Notes under the pieces: generated by a model | The model's input: only the letters and a program-made list of their open reading frames with translations | Told to the model about the DNA's origin: nothing | Databases searched by the model: none | Position numbers and translations under genes: made by a program | Source of the DNA: Calditrichales bacterium MX18-03 | GTDB lineage: Bacteria; Bacillota; Clostridia; Lutisporales; Lutisporaceae | Assembly (NCBI GenBank): GCA_021083345.1 | Contig: JAJGRE010000003.1 | Location: 310,001 to 374,000 of the forward strand | Length of the DNA: 64,000 nt | Direction: 5' to 3' | Part shown: positions 51,367 to 60,806 of the stretch, one piece after another | How the letters are laid out: the number at the start of each line of letters is the position of its first letter | Numbering within the stretch: position 1 is the stretch's first letter

Positions 51367-52734
51367 TTATCCCATCATTTCCAATATTTGATCCCTGAGT
51401 GCCATAGGCATGGCATGGGACAGCTTCATGCATTCCACCCGTTTTTCATCCAATCCCGATGCTGCAAGCAGCGCCTTTGTCTTTTCCACAAACCGCGCAG
51501 CCCTTTTGTTCCCTTCAAAATGCTTGCAGGCATCATCCATACAGGTAAGCACCAGGACTTTTCCATAGTGCTTCAGATCTGCTGTAATCGTCTCGACGCT
51601 TATTTCACCGCCGCATGACACCGGAACCGTCTCTATCCTTTCAAACAAGCCTGCCAGCTCATGCTTCAGCATCTGAGCCGCCGCTTTGCCGGAATTCTCA
51701 CAGCACAATATCTTTAAAGCATTGGGCGCCTTCACCCCGTCCACCGGCTTTTCAGCCTTCATTTTCACGGCATCTGCCGGGCAGACGGATACGCAGATTC
51801 CGCAAGTCTGACATCCATTCCCGAGGTTCTTCATAACGGAATTCTCATAATCGGGTGCCATCGCAGAATGGGGACAGGCTCTAAAGCAGGTATAGCAAAA
51901 TGCGCATTTCCCTGCATCTATTTCAATGCCTTTTGCCTCTTTTCCAGCTGCTGCATCAGCCAATCCATGTCCCGTTCGTTCCTTCATTTCCGAAATCGTA
52001 AAAGCTATCCTGTCCTGCAGCTCTGTCTCAGCCGTTATGGTACTTGAATGAATAAAATAGATACCGTTCCGGCTGGTCAAGGTGGGGAACAAAAAGCTTC
52101 TGTCATCATTGACTGAACTGTCTTCATTGCATTTTAGCCGCAAGAGCCTGGCTATTCTATCCATTTTCTCTGATGCCGTACTGCTTTCCGGCTTTATAAC
52201 TGCTGTGGACTCCAGTTTGAGGGCATCATAACCGTCATCCGCCATGATGCGGTATAGGCCTGTTTCTGTATCGCACGCTATTTCCAGGCTCAAGTATTTG
52301 ATAAAGGTTACGCCTGCATTTCTGGCTTCCTTATAAAGATTTTCCGTTTGATAGCCTGCCGTTCTCATAAACCTTGAGAGGTAGAACACCTGCTTTCTGC
52401 GTCTTGCCAGCTTGATGGCATTTTCCAGCGCATCCACCGTATAGTGAGCCGGGGATTCAGAAGGATAATCCAAAATAAATACAACCGGTTCATTGCCCAC
52501 CGTCACACGATAATGATTGCTGAAAGGCTTTTCACATACCGGCTCTTCCGTTACAATCACATGGCCCACCTTCACGGTTTGACCTGTTGTACGCACGATA
52601 TAATCCAGCCGTTCACCGCTGAAGCCGGTGATATCCTCCAGGCATTCGACCCGACAGGGCGTGAAGCCCTCCTCAGACAGCTTTTTTTCCAGGAGATCGT
52701 TCACCTGACTTTTCCCTAAAATTGCAACATTCAT
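51367..52734 (-). CDS. Ferredoxin - MvhD-like fusion protein (455 residues)
   Basis: The N-terminal half (1-260) has no clear catalytic motif but resembles the C-terminal part of HdrA-like proteins (RKQVFYLSRFMRTAGYQTEN, YKEARNAGVTFIKYLSLEIA). Two 4Fe-4S motifs follow near 275-325 (CAFCYTCFRACPHSAM, CQTCGICVSVCPADAV), then an MvhD-like domain (LKILCCENSGKAAAQML, PVSCGGEISVETI, LTCMDDACKHFEGNKRA). With the short HdrA-like protein before it, it looks like an HdrA split in two and joined to MvhD. GGGAGG precedes the ATG at 52734, 11 bases after the previous stop. Function unknown; a second electron branch for this pathway is my inference. Confidence 0.7.
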   Translation of the reverse strand: MNVAILGKSQVNDLLEKKLSEEGFTPCRVECLEDITGFSGERLDYIVRTTGQTVKVGHVIVTEEPVCEKPFSNHYRVTVGNEPVVFILDYPSESPAHYTVDALENAIKLARRRKQVFYLSRFMRTAGYQTENLYKEARNAGVTFIKYLSLEIACDTETGLYRIMADDGYDALKLESTAVIKPESSTASEKMDRIARLLRLKCNEDSSVNDDRSFLFPTLTSRNGIYFIHSSTITAETELQDRIAFTISEMKERTGHGLADAAAGKEAKGIEIDAGKCAFCYTCFRACPHSAMAPDYENSVMKNLGNGCQTCGICVSVCPADAVKMKAEKPVDGVKAPNALKILCCENSGKAAAQMLKHELAGLFERIETVPVSCGGEISVETITADLKHYGKVLVLTCMDDACKHFEGNKRAARFVEKTKALLAASGLDEKRVECMKLSHAMPMALRDQILEMMG

Positions 52735-52745
52735 AAGAACCCTCC

Positions 52746-53744
52746 CTAAATTTCAGCCAGCAACTGCCGGGCCGTGGTAAGCGCCTCTGCCCGCACCTCT
52801 TCGATCCTTTTGGGTCCGGAAGCGCAGCCAGCGAGATAAATGCCTGCTGTTTTGCCATCCTTTACAGGCTTTAGGAATCCGTTTTCGTCAATGCCGAGCA
52901 TGCATAGCTCTGCAAGCCTGTCATTATCGGCTGCCGGATGGATTCCCTCCGATAGGACGATCAAGTCAAAAGCCCGCTCGGTGACCCCTCCTGCTCCCGG
53001 TTTTTCAAAGGCTACCTTTGCCGGTTTGCCCGGAATGATCTTCACCGGTCTGCACCGAACGAATTCGATATTGTCTTTTTGAAGCGTGTCAAAATAGCTG
53101 CCTGCTTCCACCCGCTGCAAATCCATATAAAAGAAGGTGATGTCCGCTGACGGATAGTACTGCCTCAATACCTTTGCCGCTCGGGTCGAATAACCGCAGC
53201 AGACCCTGGAACAGTATGGCGCCTTTTCGTGGATATCCCGCGAACCATGGCATTGAATGAATGCAATGCTGGATGGTGCCTCAGGCAGTATTCCCGCTTT
53301 GTCTCTTCCTGCAAGAAGCTCTTCCAACCGGTATCCGCTGATGATTCCCGCTTGTACCGGATGCTCGACGCTGCCCGAAGATACCGATGAAAATGTATCA
53401 AATCCGGTGGTTACGATAATAGATTCGAAGCCTGCCAAAGTCGACCTGCCGACCTGACCGTCCACTAACACCCGGAAATTCCCTTTGGCTCCCATTACAT
53501 CCTTTAATGTGGAGCCGGTCATTATGCTGATCCCAGGATGTTGTTCCACTTTATCCCACAGACCTGCAGCAAGGCATACGCCGCAGTTGTTGCAGCGGTC
53601 TGTTGCTTTGCAGCCATAGGCTCTGACCTTACCGCCGATCCGTTCCGAGCTTTCCAGAAGCGTGACCTGCACACCGCTGTTTGCGAGCTCCATTGCGGCC
53701 GTACAGCCGGCAACACCACCGCCGATGATTAAAATATGACTCAT
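52746..53744 (-). CDS. Short HdrA-like FAD protein
   Basis: A 332-residue flavoprotein that keeps the FAD-binding start (ILIIGGGVAGCTAAMELANS), an HdrA-type Cys segment altered to CKATDRCNNCGVC, and the second HdrA motif IAFIQCHGSRD with APYCSRVCCGYSTRAA and YMDLQRVEAGSYF. The end (IYLAGCASGPKRIEEVRAEA) matches the FAD-closing segment. It lacks the ferredoxin domains, which appear in the next gene. AGGTGAT lies before the ATG. The 160 bases upstream contain a palindrome and break the tight gene spacing of the block, so a new transcript may start here. Confidence 0.75.
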   Translation of the reverse strand: MSHILIIGGGVAGCTAAMELANSGVQVTLLESSERIGGKVRAYGCKATDRCNNCGVCLAAGLWDKVEQHPGISIMTGSTLKDVMGAKGNFRVLVDGQVGRSTLAGFESIIVTTGFDTFSSVSSGSVEHPVQAGIISGYRLEELLAGRDKAGILPEAPSSIAFIQCHGSRDIHEKAPYCSRVCCGYSTRAAKVLRQYYPSADITFFYMDLQRVEAGSYFDTLQKDNIEFVRCRPVKIIPGKPAKVAFEKPGAGGVTERAFDLIVLSEGIHPAADNDRLAELCMLGIDENGFLKPVKDGKTAGIYLAGCASGPKRIEEVRAEALTTARQLLAEI

Positions 53745-53812
53745 CCTTTTATCACCTGCTTTAATATTAATTGGAAAAAACCATGAATTGCCATCATGAT
53801 GTGATATGTATC

Positions 53813-53833
53813 ATGTTACGACCATCGTAACAT
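53813..53833. promoter_or_regulatory. Palindromic site in the gap upstream of the short hdrA-like gene
   Basis: ATGTTACGA-CCA-TCGTAACAT, perfect 9-bp arms. It lies 69 bases before the ATG at 53744, next to TGTGATATGTATCATG, which loosely resembles a Crp/Fnr-type site. It is the largest gap inside the minus-strand block after the VWA gene, so it is a candidate internal operator/promoter region. Confidence 0.5.
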
Positions 53834-53904
53834 CCAGCCGCTTTCTAAATCTTCGACTATTTTATGAATTTTTGTAATATTTTTTGATAGCAATTGTTAT
53901 TTTT

Positions 53905-55227
53905 TTATCCCAACGGCAGCGCAGCACAGGCTTTACTGAGCCTTTCGATGGTACTGCAGTCCATCATCAGACAATGCTCCCTGAAGTTTTCCGTACCTGT
54001 GATTCCCTGCCATTCGGCCTCAGGAACGGGATTCAGCCAAATGATCCGCTTCACTCTGGCAGCAAGCAGCTTCAAACTCTGGGCTGCTTTATCGCTGTTC
54101 AAGGTTTTGGCATCGCTGACCATGATGACAACAGTAGAAGCATTCAAAACTGTGCGACTTTCATACAGCAGATGCTCCACAGCTTTGCATATATCCGTTC
54201 CCCTCCGCCAGACCTTGCTCTGTTTCACTGTTCGTTCAAATTCCATTGCATTGACGAAGCCCTGCATGTTGAGGTGTTCGACGGCTTCAGAAAATAGGTA
54301 GCTTTCTGCCGCAGCCGTATTCTGGTGCATTCCCGTGGTGAATTGAAGCACAAAGCCGGAAAAGCGGTACATGGACGCCGACACGTCGCAAAGTACGAGC
54401 AGTTTCTGCCTATGCCGCGGTTTTTGCCTGTACTTGAGCCTGAACTGGATCCCTCCTGTTGTCAGATTAGACCTCAGCGTCTTCTTGAAATCTAGACGAG
54501 CCTTCTTTTTTGATGTCTTGTACCGCCGCAGCATATTTTTCCTTAAAGTTTCGGCAAACTGTTTTATAAGCCTTATGACATTAGGCAGGTCTTCACTCCT
54601 GAGGTCGCCTATGTTTTTATACATGAGGTCATTTTCCTGCTGTCTTACTTCTGCCACTTCCCTTGCAATCAATCCGGCTTCGGATAAAACGGTTTCCATC
54701 ATACCCTGCTTTGCTGCCGCAGACCCGGCAAACGTGGTTTTGAGCTTGCTCAGCCTGCTGTGCACCATGGCTTCCGCAATGGACTTAAAAGCCGGCCCCA
54801 CATTCTTCCCGGCTGAGGTTTTCGCCAAAAAGCTCAGGATACTCTGCTTCAGATCCTCAGGCAGTGCAGTATAGATCTCTTTCAGATCGTCCCGGATTTC
54901 CAGCTGCATTTCTTGAAACCGAAGTTCAGCGGCGTTTTCCGCGATTTCATGCTTTTTCTGCGCCAGCTGCTCCCGTTTTGATGCTGCCCAATGGGATCTT
55001 TCTTCTGGGTCAATAAAGAACCGATCGAAGACTGTCTGAAACAGCTTTCTTTCTTCATCACTCTTTGCCAGGCACGCCGACAATGCCGCTCTGACCTCTG
55101 CCCTGCTCAAGACATTGATATGCTGAAGCGCCTTTACGGCATCCATGGATTCCGAAAGGCTTGCCCTGACCCCCGCAAGCCTCAGGACCTCAATAAACTC
55201 AACGATGTTTTTCAGAAAAGAATTCAT
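53905..55227 (-). CDS. CoxE-like VWA-domain protein
   Basis: A 440-residue protein. The N-terminal 270 residues are helical and charged (EVRAALSACLAKSDEERKLF; RRYKTSKKKARLDFKKTLRS). The C-terminal von Willebrand A domain has the MIDAS start LLVLCDVSASMYRF and VVIMVSDAKTLNSD with the metal-site residues. This is the CoxE family, the partner of CoxD-type MoxR ATPases that mature metal sites (for example in Mo-CO dehydrogenases). The start is uncertain: ATG at 55227, or an ATG at 55239 that directly abuts AAAGG. Either way it overlaps the ATPase gene by about 30 bases or more, so the two are coupled. Confidence 0.82.
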   Translation of the reverse strand: MNSFLKNIVEFIEVLRLAGVRASLSESMDAVKALQHINVLSRAEVRAALSACLAKSDEERKLFQTVFDRFFIDPEERSHWAASKREQLAQKKHEIAENAAELRFQEMQLEIRDDLKEIYTALPEDLKQSILSFLAKTSAGKNVGPAFKSIAEAMVHSRLSKLKTTFAGSAAAKQGMMETVLSEAGLIAREVAEVRQQENDLMYKNIGDLRSEDLPNVIRLIKQFAETLRKNMLRRYKTSKKKARLDFKKTLRSNLTTGGIQFRLKYRQKPRHRQKLLVLCDVSASMYRFSGFVLQFTTGMHQNTAAAESYLFSEAVEHLNMQGFVNAMEFERTVKQSKVWRRGTDICKAVEHLLYESRTVLNASTVVIMVSDAKTLNSDKAAQSLKLLAARVKRIIWLNPVPEAEWQGITGTENFREHCLMMDCSTIERLSKACAALPLG

Positions 55228-56086
55228 TGAATCCGCCATCCTTTCGGAATGCCTGCATATCTTCCCGGTTTTTCAGTATGAAGCCCAATGTCTTATCCGC
55301 ACCGTCCTCATCCAGCCTGTTCTTGCCGACTGCCATGAGTGCAGCCACCCAATCCAGGGTTTCTGCAATGGACGGCTTCTTATAAATACTCCCGTTTCGC
55401 CTCAGAAAAGAGACTGCAGCAGCCGCATCTCTGACGAGTCGTTCCGGTACACCTTTGATCCGGGCATTGATGATTCTCATTTCCTTTTCCAGATCAGGGT
55501 AGTCGATAAACAGGTAAGCACACCTTCTTTTCAGCGCATCGGAAAGCTGCCTGGTATTATTGCTGGTCAATATCACAATCGGTTTTACCTTCGCTTTAAC
55601 AGTGCCCAGCTCAGGTATGGAAACCTGAAAATCTGACAGCAGCTCCAGGAGGAAGGCTTCGAACTCCTCATCGGTTTTGTCGATTTCATCCACAAGCAGC
55701 ACCTCTGTCTTATCGCTGCTGATGGCTTTCAAGAGCGGCCTTTCCAGGAGGAAATCCTGGCTGAACAGGCTCTCGATTTGCATTCTGCAGGCATTCCTAT
55801 TTTCACTGCCGGCTGAGCCCAATTGTATGGAAAGCAGCTGCTTCTGATAGTTCCATTCATACAATGCTTTTGCCTCATCCAGTCCTTCATAGCACTGGAG
55901 CCGTATCAGTTCGACTCCATATGCTGCCGCCAATGCCTTTGCAACCTCCGTTTTCCCGACACCGGCCGCTCCCTCAACGAGAAGGGGTTTGCCCAGCTGC
56001 AGGGCGACATATACCGTTACCAGGAAATCTTCATCGAATATGTAGTTTTCTGCTTCCAAAGCACTTCGCAAACTGATTAAGTCCAT
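55199..56086 (-). CDS. MoxR/CoxD-type AAA+ ATPase
   Basis: A 295-residue AAA+ protein: Walker A VEGAAGVGKTEVAKAL, the CoxD-like segment LQCYEGLDEAKALYEWNYQK, Walker B VLLVDEIDKTDEEFEAFLLE, sensor 1 PIVILTSNNTRQLSDALKRR with the Arg finger, and a C-terminal lid. MoxR/VWA pairs act as chaperones that load or activate metal cofactors. Here the pair follows acsE in a Wood-Ljungdahl block, so CODH/ACS or corrinoid-protein maturation is a reasonable inference, in addition to CooC. AGAGGAGAG precedes the ATG. A hairpin separates it from acsE. Confidence 0.85.
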   Translation of the reverse strand: MDLISLRSALEAENYIFDEDFLVTVYVALQLGKPLLVEGAAGVGKTEVAKALAAAYGVELIRLQCYEGLDEAKALYEWNYQKQLLSIQLGSAGSENRNACRMQIESLFSQDFLLERPLLKAISSDKTEVLLVDEIDKTDEEFEAFLLELLSDFQVSIPELGTVKAKVKPIVILTSNNTRQLSDALKRRCAYLFIDYPDLEKEMRIINARIKGVPERLVRDAAAAVSFLRRNGSIYKKPSIAETLDWVAALMAVGKNRLDEDGADKTLGFILKNREDMQAFRKDGGFNEFFSEKHR

Positions 56087-56106
56087 GATACTCTCCTCTA
56101 AAATAC

Positions 56107-56138
56107 GAATAAGAAGTGTATGTCAACACTTCTTATTC
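56107..56138. terminator. Hairpin between acsE and the MoxR gene
   Basis: GAATAAGAAGTGT (56107-56119) is the perfect reverse complement of 56126-56138, with a 6-base loop. On the minus strand only a weak T-rich stretch follows (GTATTTTAG), so it is likely a partial terminator or mRNA-processing hairpin that lowers expression of the genes after acsE. Confidence 0.6.
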
Positions 56139-56153
56139 ATATTCGTTTTTATA

Positions 56154-56957
<804 letters not shown>

Positions 56958-56981
56958 CTATCTCCCTTGCTAATTTTTCTA

Positions 56982-57956
56982 TTAGAGGCTGTTTGGCACC
57001 ATCAAGTCACCGATATTTTTCCTGACCAGCTTGACCGCTTCGGGATGCCGCATGACAAGAATATCCAGGCCCGACTGCAGCAATGCGGAAGCAGTCACTG
57101 CTTCCCAAAGGATGCCGCGCTCTGCTTGCTCTCCCCATCCCGGGAACTCATCGATGCCGACATTGGCTTCCTTTGCTTTCCACGCTTCAAAGCCGATAGT
57201 ACCAAGTGTCGGCAGAGCCAGCATTTTGTCCCCCTGCAATGTACCGATCCTACCTCTTTCACCGATGGAATAAGCATATTCGATACCATAGCCCAGACCG
57301 CCGATGCTGGGATCGATGATGATCTTGTCCAGCGGCAGGCCCATTTCGCTGATCAATATGTTCAATTGCTTGCAAATATTGATATCCAATGGAGATTGTG
57401 CAATGACGGTATGCTTGTGCACCATGCAGGCCGCTACGATGGTGTTGTAGTTTTCCTGTGTCGCAAAGCCCAGCAGCAGGTTTTCCCCAGCACAGGCCTC
57501 AGCCACCGCAGCAATGACCTTGTTATCCACTTCGTCGATTCCGCAGCCTACCACCGCCAGCGGAACGCCGACTGCTGCAAGCACGCTCTTGACAGTTTCA
57601 ATGCATTTTTCAGGCGAGCTGTTCCCCAGCTCGGGATCAGCACTTTGAAGTTTCAGGAATATCATATCCGCCCCAAATTCTTCCACGCTTTTCTTTGCCC
57701 AGGCAGCAGGGCTATCCATGACACCTTCAAAAGCCGCTTTCAGTTCCTCATTCCATTCCTCCGGCACTCTGTCGACAACTTCCATCGCAATGACCGGCTT
57801 ATTGGGCATTTCCCCTTCAAAGTGAAGGAAGGGCAGGCTGGCCTCTCCTCCAACGGTAATGGTGCCAGTTCTGGTTCCGCCCTGTTCTTTTGTGGCACCC
57901 AATGTGATACTGGTTACTTTGCTGGAATTTCTTTCCTTCAAAACCTGTACAGGCAT
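56982..57956 (-). CDS. acsD: Corrinoid iron-sulfur protein small subunit
   Basis: A 324-residue TIM-barrel subunit that partners AcsC in carrying the methyl-cobamide. Typical segments: [93 protein letters not shown] and [20 protein letters not shown]. Length agrees with the family (about 320). It lies between cooC and acsE. Confidence 0.95.
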   Translation of the reverse strand: MPVQVLKERNSSKVTSITLGATKEQGGTRTGTITVGGEASLPFLHFEGEMPNKPVIAMEVVDRVPEEWNEELKAAFEGVMDSPAAWAKKSVEEFGADMIFLKLQSADPELGNSSPEKCIETVKSVLAAVGVPLAVVGCGIDEVDNKVIAAVAEACAGENLLLGFATQENYNTIVAACMVHKHTVIAQSPLDINICKQLNILISEMGLPLDKIIIDPSIGGLGYGIEYAYSIGERGRIGTLQGDKMLALPTLGTIGFEAWKAKEANVGIDEFPGWGEQAERGILWEAVTASALLQSGLDILVMRHPEAVKLVRKNIGDLMVPNSL

Positions 57957-58023
57957 TTTCTCGACCCCTTTCCATTCATCTATCTATTAGAGTCTCTATT
58001 CGTGAAGACATTTCGGTATAAGG

Positions 58024-58779
58024 CTATATATTCAGACTGTCCAGAATTTCATTGACGGCCTTGACTGCGGATGAATCACCGGGAAGCTCGAAAAGCGGCC
58101 GGCTCTTTACATCATATTCCGTTATCCCAGGGTCATTGGGAATGATCCCTGCAAGCTTCAAGCCGGTTTTTTCGATTTCTTCCTTCAAACTCTCCACATC
58201 CTCAGGCGTCGCCTTGGTTAGAATAAGGTAGACATTCTTCACCTTGGTATTGATCTGCTTCAGCAGCGCATTGACACGTCCGGCAGACCGCACCGATCTG
58301 GCAGAATTGTCGCTGATGACAAACAGGTAATCCACATCCTGGGTGGTCCTCCGGCTGATATGCTCCAAGCCGGCTTCATTATCCATCACAATGTACGGAT
58401 AGCCCTTTGTCAGCTTATCCAGATATTTCCTGAGTATATTGTTGGGGAAGCAGAAGCAGCCAGGGCCTTCAGGTCCGCCCATGACAAGAAGATCGACGTT
58501 CTTTCCTTCGGAAAGTGCTGCATTTAGCTTATACTCAATATAGACCTCCTGGGACATCCCTTCAGGAATGCCGCGTATCTCCTTGGTTTTGGCAATCAGC
58601 TCCGAGACCGTCTCATTCTCGATTTTCAGGCCCAATGCCTCATTCAGATTGGCATTTGCGTCTGCATCAACGGCCAATACCGGTGTTTTCTTCTTTTCAA
58701 TCAGATAACGAATCAGCAAAGCGCAAAAAGAAGTTTTGCCTGTTCCGCCTTTTCCTGCTACTGCTATATTTACAGTCAT
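58024..58779 (-). CDS. cooC: CooC/AcsF-type nickel-insertion ATPase
   Basis: A 251-residue MinD/NifH-type P-loop ATPase. The deviant Walker A is AVAGKGGTGKTS (about 7-18), DADANANLNEALGL follows as switch, and the CxC motif in EGPGCFCFPN is the metal-binding signature of CooC dimers. MDNEAGLEHISRRTTQDVD is also typical. It matures the Ni sites of CODH/ACS. ATG at 58779 is 8 bases from AGGAG; an ATG at 58812 lies in a structured spacer and is not favoured. It lies between acsV and acsD. Confidence 0.92.
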   Translation of the reverse strand: MTVNIAVAGKGGTGKTSFCALLIRYLIEKKKTPVLAVDADANANLNEALGLKIENETVSELIAKTKEIRGIPEGMSQEVYIEYKLNAALSEGKNVDLLVMGGPEGPGCFCFPNNILRKYLDKLTKGYPYIVMDNEAGLEHISRRTTQDVDYLFVISDNSARSVRSAGRVNALLKQINTKVKNVYLILTKATPEDVESLKEEIEKTGLKLAGIIPNDPGITEYDVKSRPLFELPGDSSAVKAVNEILDSLNI

Positions 58780-58802
58780 TTCTATTTCTCCTTCTCCAAT
58801 GT

Positions 58803-58860
58803 AAAGGGACACACCTTTCTGAACAGGAAGTATTCCTTTGGTGTTAAGGAATGTCCCTTT
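58803..58860 (-). ncRNA. Structured RNA element between acsV and cooC
   Basis: AAAGGGACA (58803-58811) and TGTCCCTTT (58852-58860) form a 9-bp outer stem. Inside, ATTCCTT (58832-58838) pairs with AAGGAAT (58846-58852), sharing the junction base. The inner loop (AACACC on the minus strand) is complementary to GGTGT in the 3' part, so a pseudoknot is possible. It may be a processing or translation-control element for cooC, or the base of a terminator. Confidence 0.5.
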
Positions 58861-58889
58861 TGATCAATTCTACGGTGTTGTTGCTTAGG

Positions 58890-60791
58890 CTATGCACTGT
58901 GAAGCGTCGGAAACAAGCTTAAGTCGGTGTGAGGGATAAACATGGCGGATATGAACTCATCCATAAACTGATTGCCTACGGACAGTTCCAGATAGGTCAT
59001 TCCGTCTGCCAGTTTTTCCGACTCCGCCAAAGCTTCCCTGCATAGGAGCACGATCATGGCGCCCTGAATGCAGCTGTTTCCAACGTATTCATACTTTTCT
59101 GCCGGCAAATCCGGCAGCAGCCCGATATTGACGGCATCGGCCAAATTGATATCGTTTCCGAAGCCGCCTGCTATATAGACCCGCTCTATGGCGCTAGTGT
59201 CCAGCTGCACCATCTGCAGCATGGTCCGTATGCCTGCAAAAATGGCACCCTTTGCTCGAAGAAGGTTCTTGATGTCGCCTTCCGTTATGACGATATCCTG
59301 TCCGGTGCCGCTTTCCTCCGCATAAATCAGGACATACTCGCGGCCTTCCGACGTTTTCCGGATCCGTCCGGAAGCCTTTCCTGTCAGGATCTTCCCGGCA
59401 CGGTCTATGATGCCGGCCTCCATCATCTCGGACAGTGAGTAAATCAGCCCAGAACCGCAGATACCCAACGGCTTAGTGTCACCGATCACTTTGCATTGTA
59501 CCTCCAGACTCTGGTGGTCTATCGCGATCCAGTCTATGGCGCCGTCCATGGCCCGCATGCCGCAGCTGATCCCGGAGCCTTCAAAGGCAGGTCCGGCGGA
59601 GCAGGAGCAGGTTACCATCCAGTCCTTGTTGCCAAGGACCAGTTCGCCATTGGTGCCGATATCGATAAAAAGGGTCAGGGCCTCGGAGCGCGCTATCATG
59701 GTTGCCAGCACACCGGCGGTTATATCGCCTCCCACATAGCTGGCTACCGAGGGGATGGTGATGACGGCTGCCTCCGGATTGATGTTAATATTCAGTTCCC
59801 TGGCCTTGACCACGGGAAACTTCACTGCCGACGGCACATAAGGCTCCAGCCTCAGGTAAGAGGCCGTCACACCCATGAACAAATGTGTCATGACCGTGTT
59901 GCCACCGCAAACCATTACCGGTATGTCCCCGGGCTCCAGTCCGTTCTTCCTGAGAATGCCGTCAATCAACTCATTGATGGTTTCCACCACTGCTTTCTGC
60001 AACAGTGCCAGGCCATCAGCATGCTCGTCTGTATAGATGATCCTGGATATGACGTCGGAGCCGTAAACGGCCTGCTTGTTATAAGAGCCTGCCTTATCCA
60101 GTATTTTTCCTTTTTCGGTATTGAGAAGGTTCACCACTACGGTAGTGGTTCCGATGTCCACCGCTATTCCGTAAGCCGGCTTCGTGGACCTGCCCGGTTC
60201 AACGGCAACGATTTCTGCAGCACTGCCGGTATCGGCCACTGTCACCGTCACTTCCCAGCCGCCCTGTCTAAGGGCTGACGGCAGTGTCTTCAGACAGCTC
60301 AGCGCTATGCGAACATCTGTCAGACCGTACTGTCTTGACAGCGCGTGCTTCAGACGGTCAAGATCATTCAGGCTGTCGGACAAATACGGTGCTTCCAGTT
60401 GTACCGCATATTTCCTGCAAATAGGATCCATCGGTTTTTTCCCGAAATAGTCATGCTCTTTGTTGAACTTGGTCCGCTTGCTGCCAAGTACGACTTTATG
60501 CCTGGTCAGCCTGGACAGGAAAGGCACCTCCACCGTCATATCATTCCGCACTTTAACCTGACAGGCAAGCGTATAGCCCATTTCCTTCAGTTCCTTTGGC
60601 AAATGCGAATCATCCTGCATATCGTAGGCGCCGTTCAGGATCTTTACAGCGCATTTGCCGCAGGTACCGTGACCGCCGCAGGGGCTTTCAATGTCTATTC
60701 CGGCTTTTTTCGCAGCCAGGAGAAGGTTGGTTCCCTTCATCACGGCCACTGTGACTTTGTCAGGCATAAACGTCACTTGATATTTATTCAT
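58890..60791 (-). CDS. acsV: AcsV, ATP-dependent corrinoid-protein reductive activator
   Basis: A 633-residue protein. An N-terminal plant-type 2Fe-2S ferredoxin (Cys38, 44, 47 and 77; SPCGGHGTCGKCAVKIL) is joined by a linker to an ASKHA/DUF4445 ATPase part (YGIAVDIGTTTVVVNLLN, VMVCGGNTVMTHLFMG, TLFIDIGTNGELVLGN, GSGISCGMRAMDGAID, YIAGGFGNDINLADAVNIG). This is the RACo architecture: it reduces inactive Co(II) corrinoid protein back to Co(I). The operon place between acsC and cooC is normal for acetogens. Confidence 0.94.
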   Translation of the reverse strand: MNKYQVTFMPDKVTVAVMKGTNLLLAAKKAGIDIESPCGGHGTCGKCAVKILNGAYDMQDDSHLPKELKEMGYTLACQVKVRNDMTVEVPFLSRLTRHKVVLGSKRTKFNKEHDYFGKKPMDPICRKYAVQLEAPYLSDSLNDLDRLKHALSRQYGLTDVRIALSCLKTLPSALRQGGWEVTVTVADTGSAAEIVAVEPGRSTKPAYGIAVDIGTTTVVVNLLNTEKGKILDKAGSYNKQAVYGSDVISRIIYTDEHADGLALLQKAVVETINELIDGILRKNGLEPGDIPVMVCGGNTVMTHLFMGVTASYLRLEPYVPSAVKFPVVKARELNININPEAAVITIPSVASYVGGDITAGVLATMIARSEALTLFIDIGTNGELVLGNKDWMVTCSCSAGPAFEGSGISCGMRAMDGAIDWIAIDHQSLEVQCKVIGDTKPLGICGSGLIYSLSEMMEAGIIDRAGKILTGKASGRIRKTSEGREYVLIYAEESGTGQDIVITEGDIKNLLRAKGAIFAGIRTMLQMVQLDTSAIERVYIAGGFGNDINLADAVNIGLLPDLPAEKYEYVGNSCIQGAMIVLLCREALAESEKLADGMTYLELSVGNQFMDEFISAMFIPHTDLSLFPTLHSA

Positions 60792-60806
60792 TACATACCA
60801 TCTTCC

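Noticed and set aside
53780-53815. Crp/Fnr-type operator
   Set aside because: TGTGATATGTATCATG resembles only one good half-site, so I mention it with the palindrome but do not call it separately.
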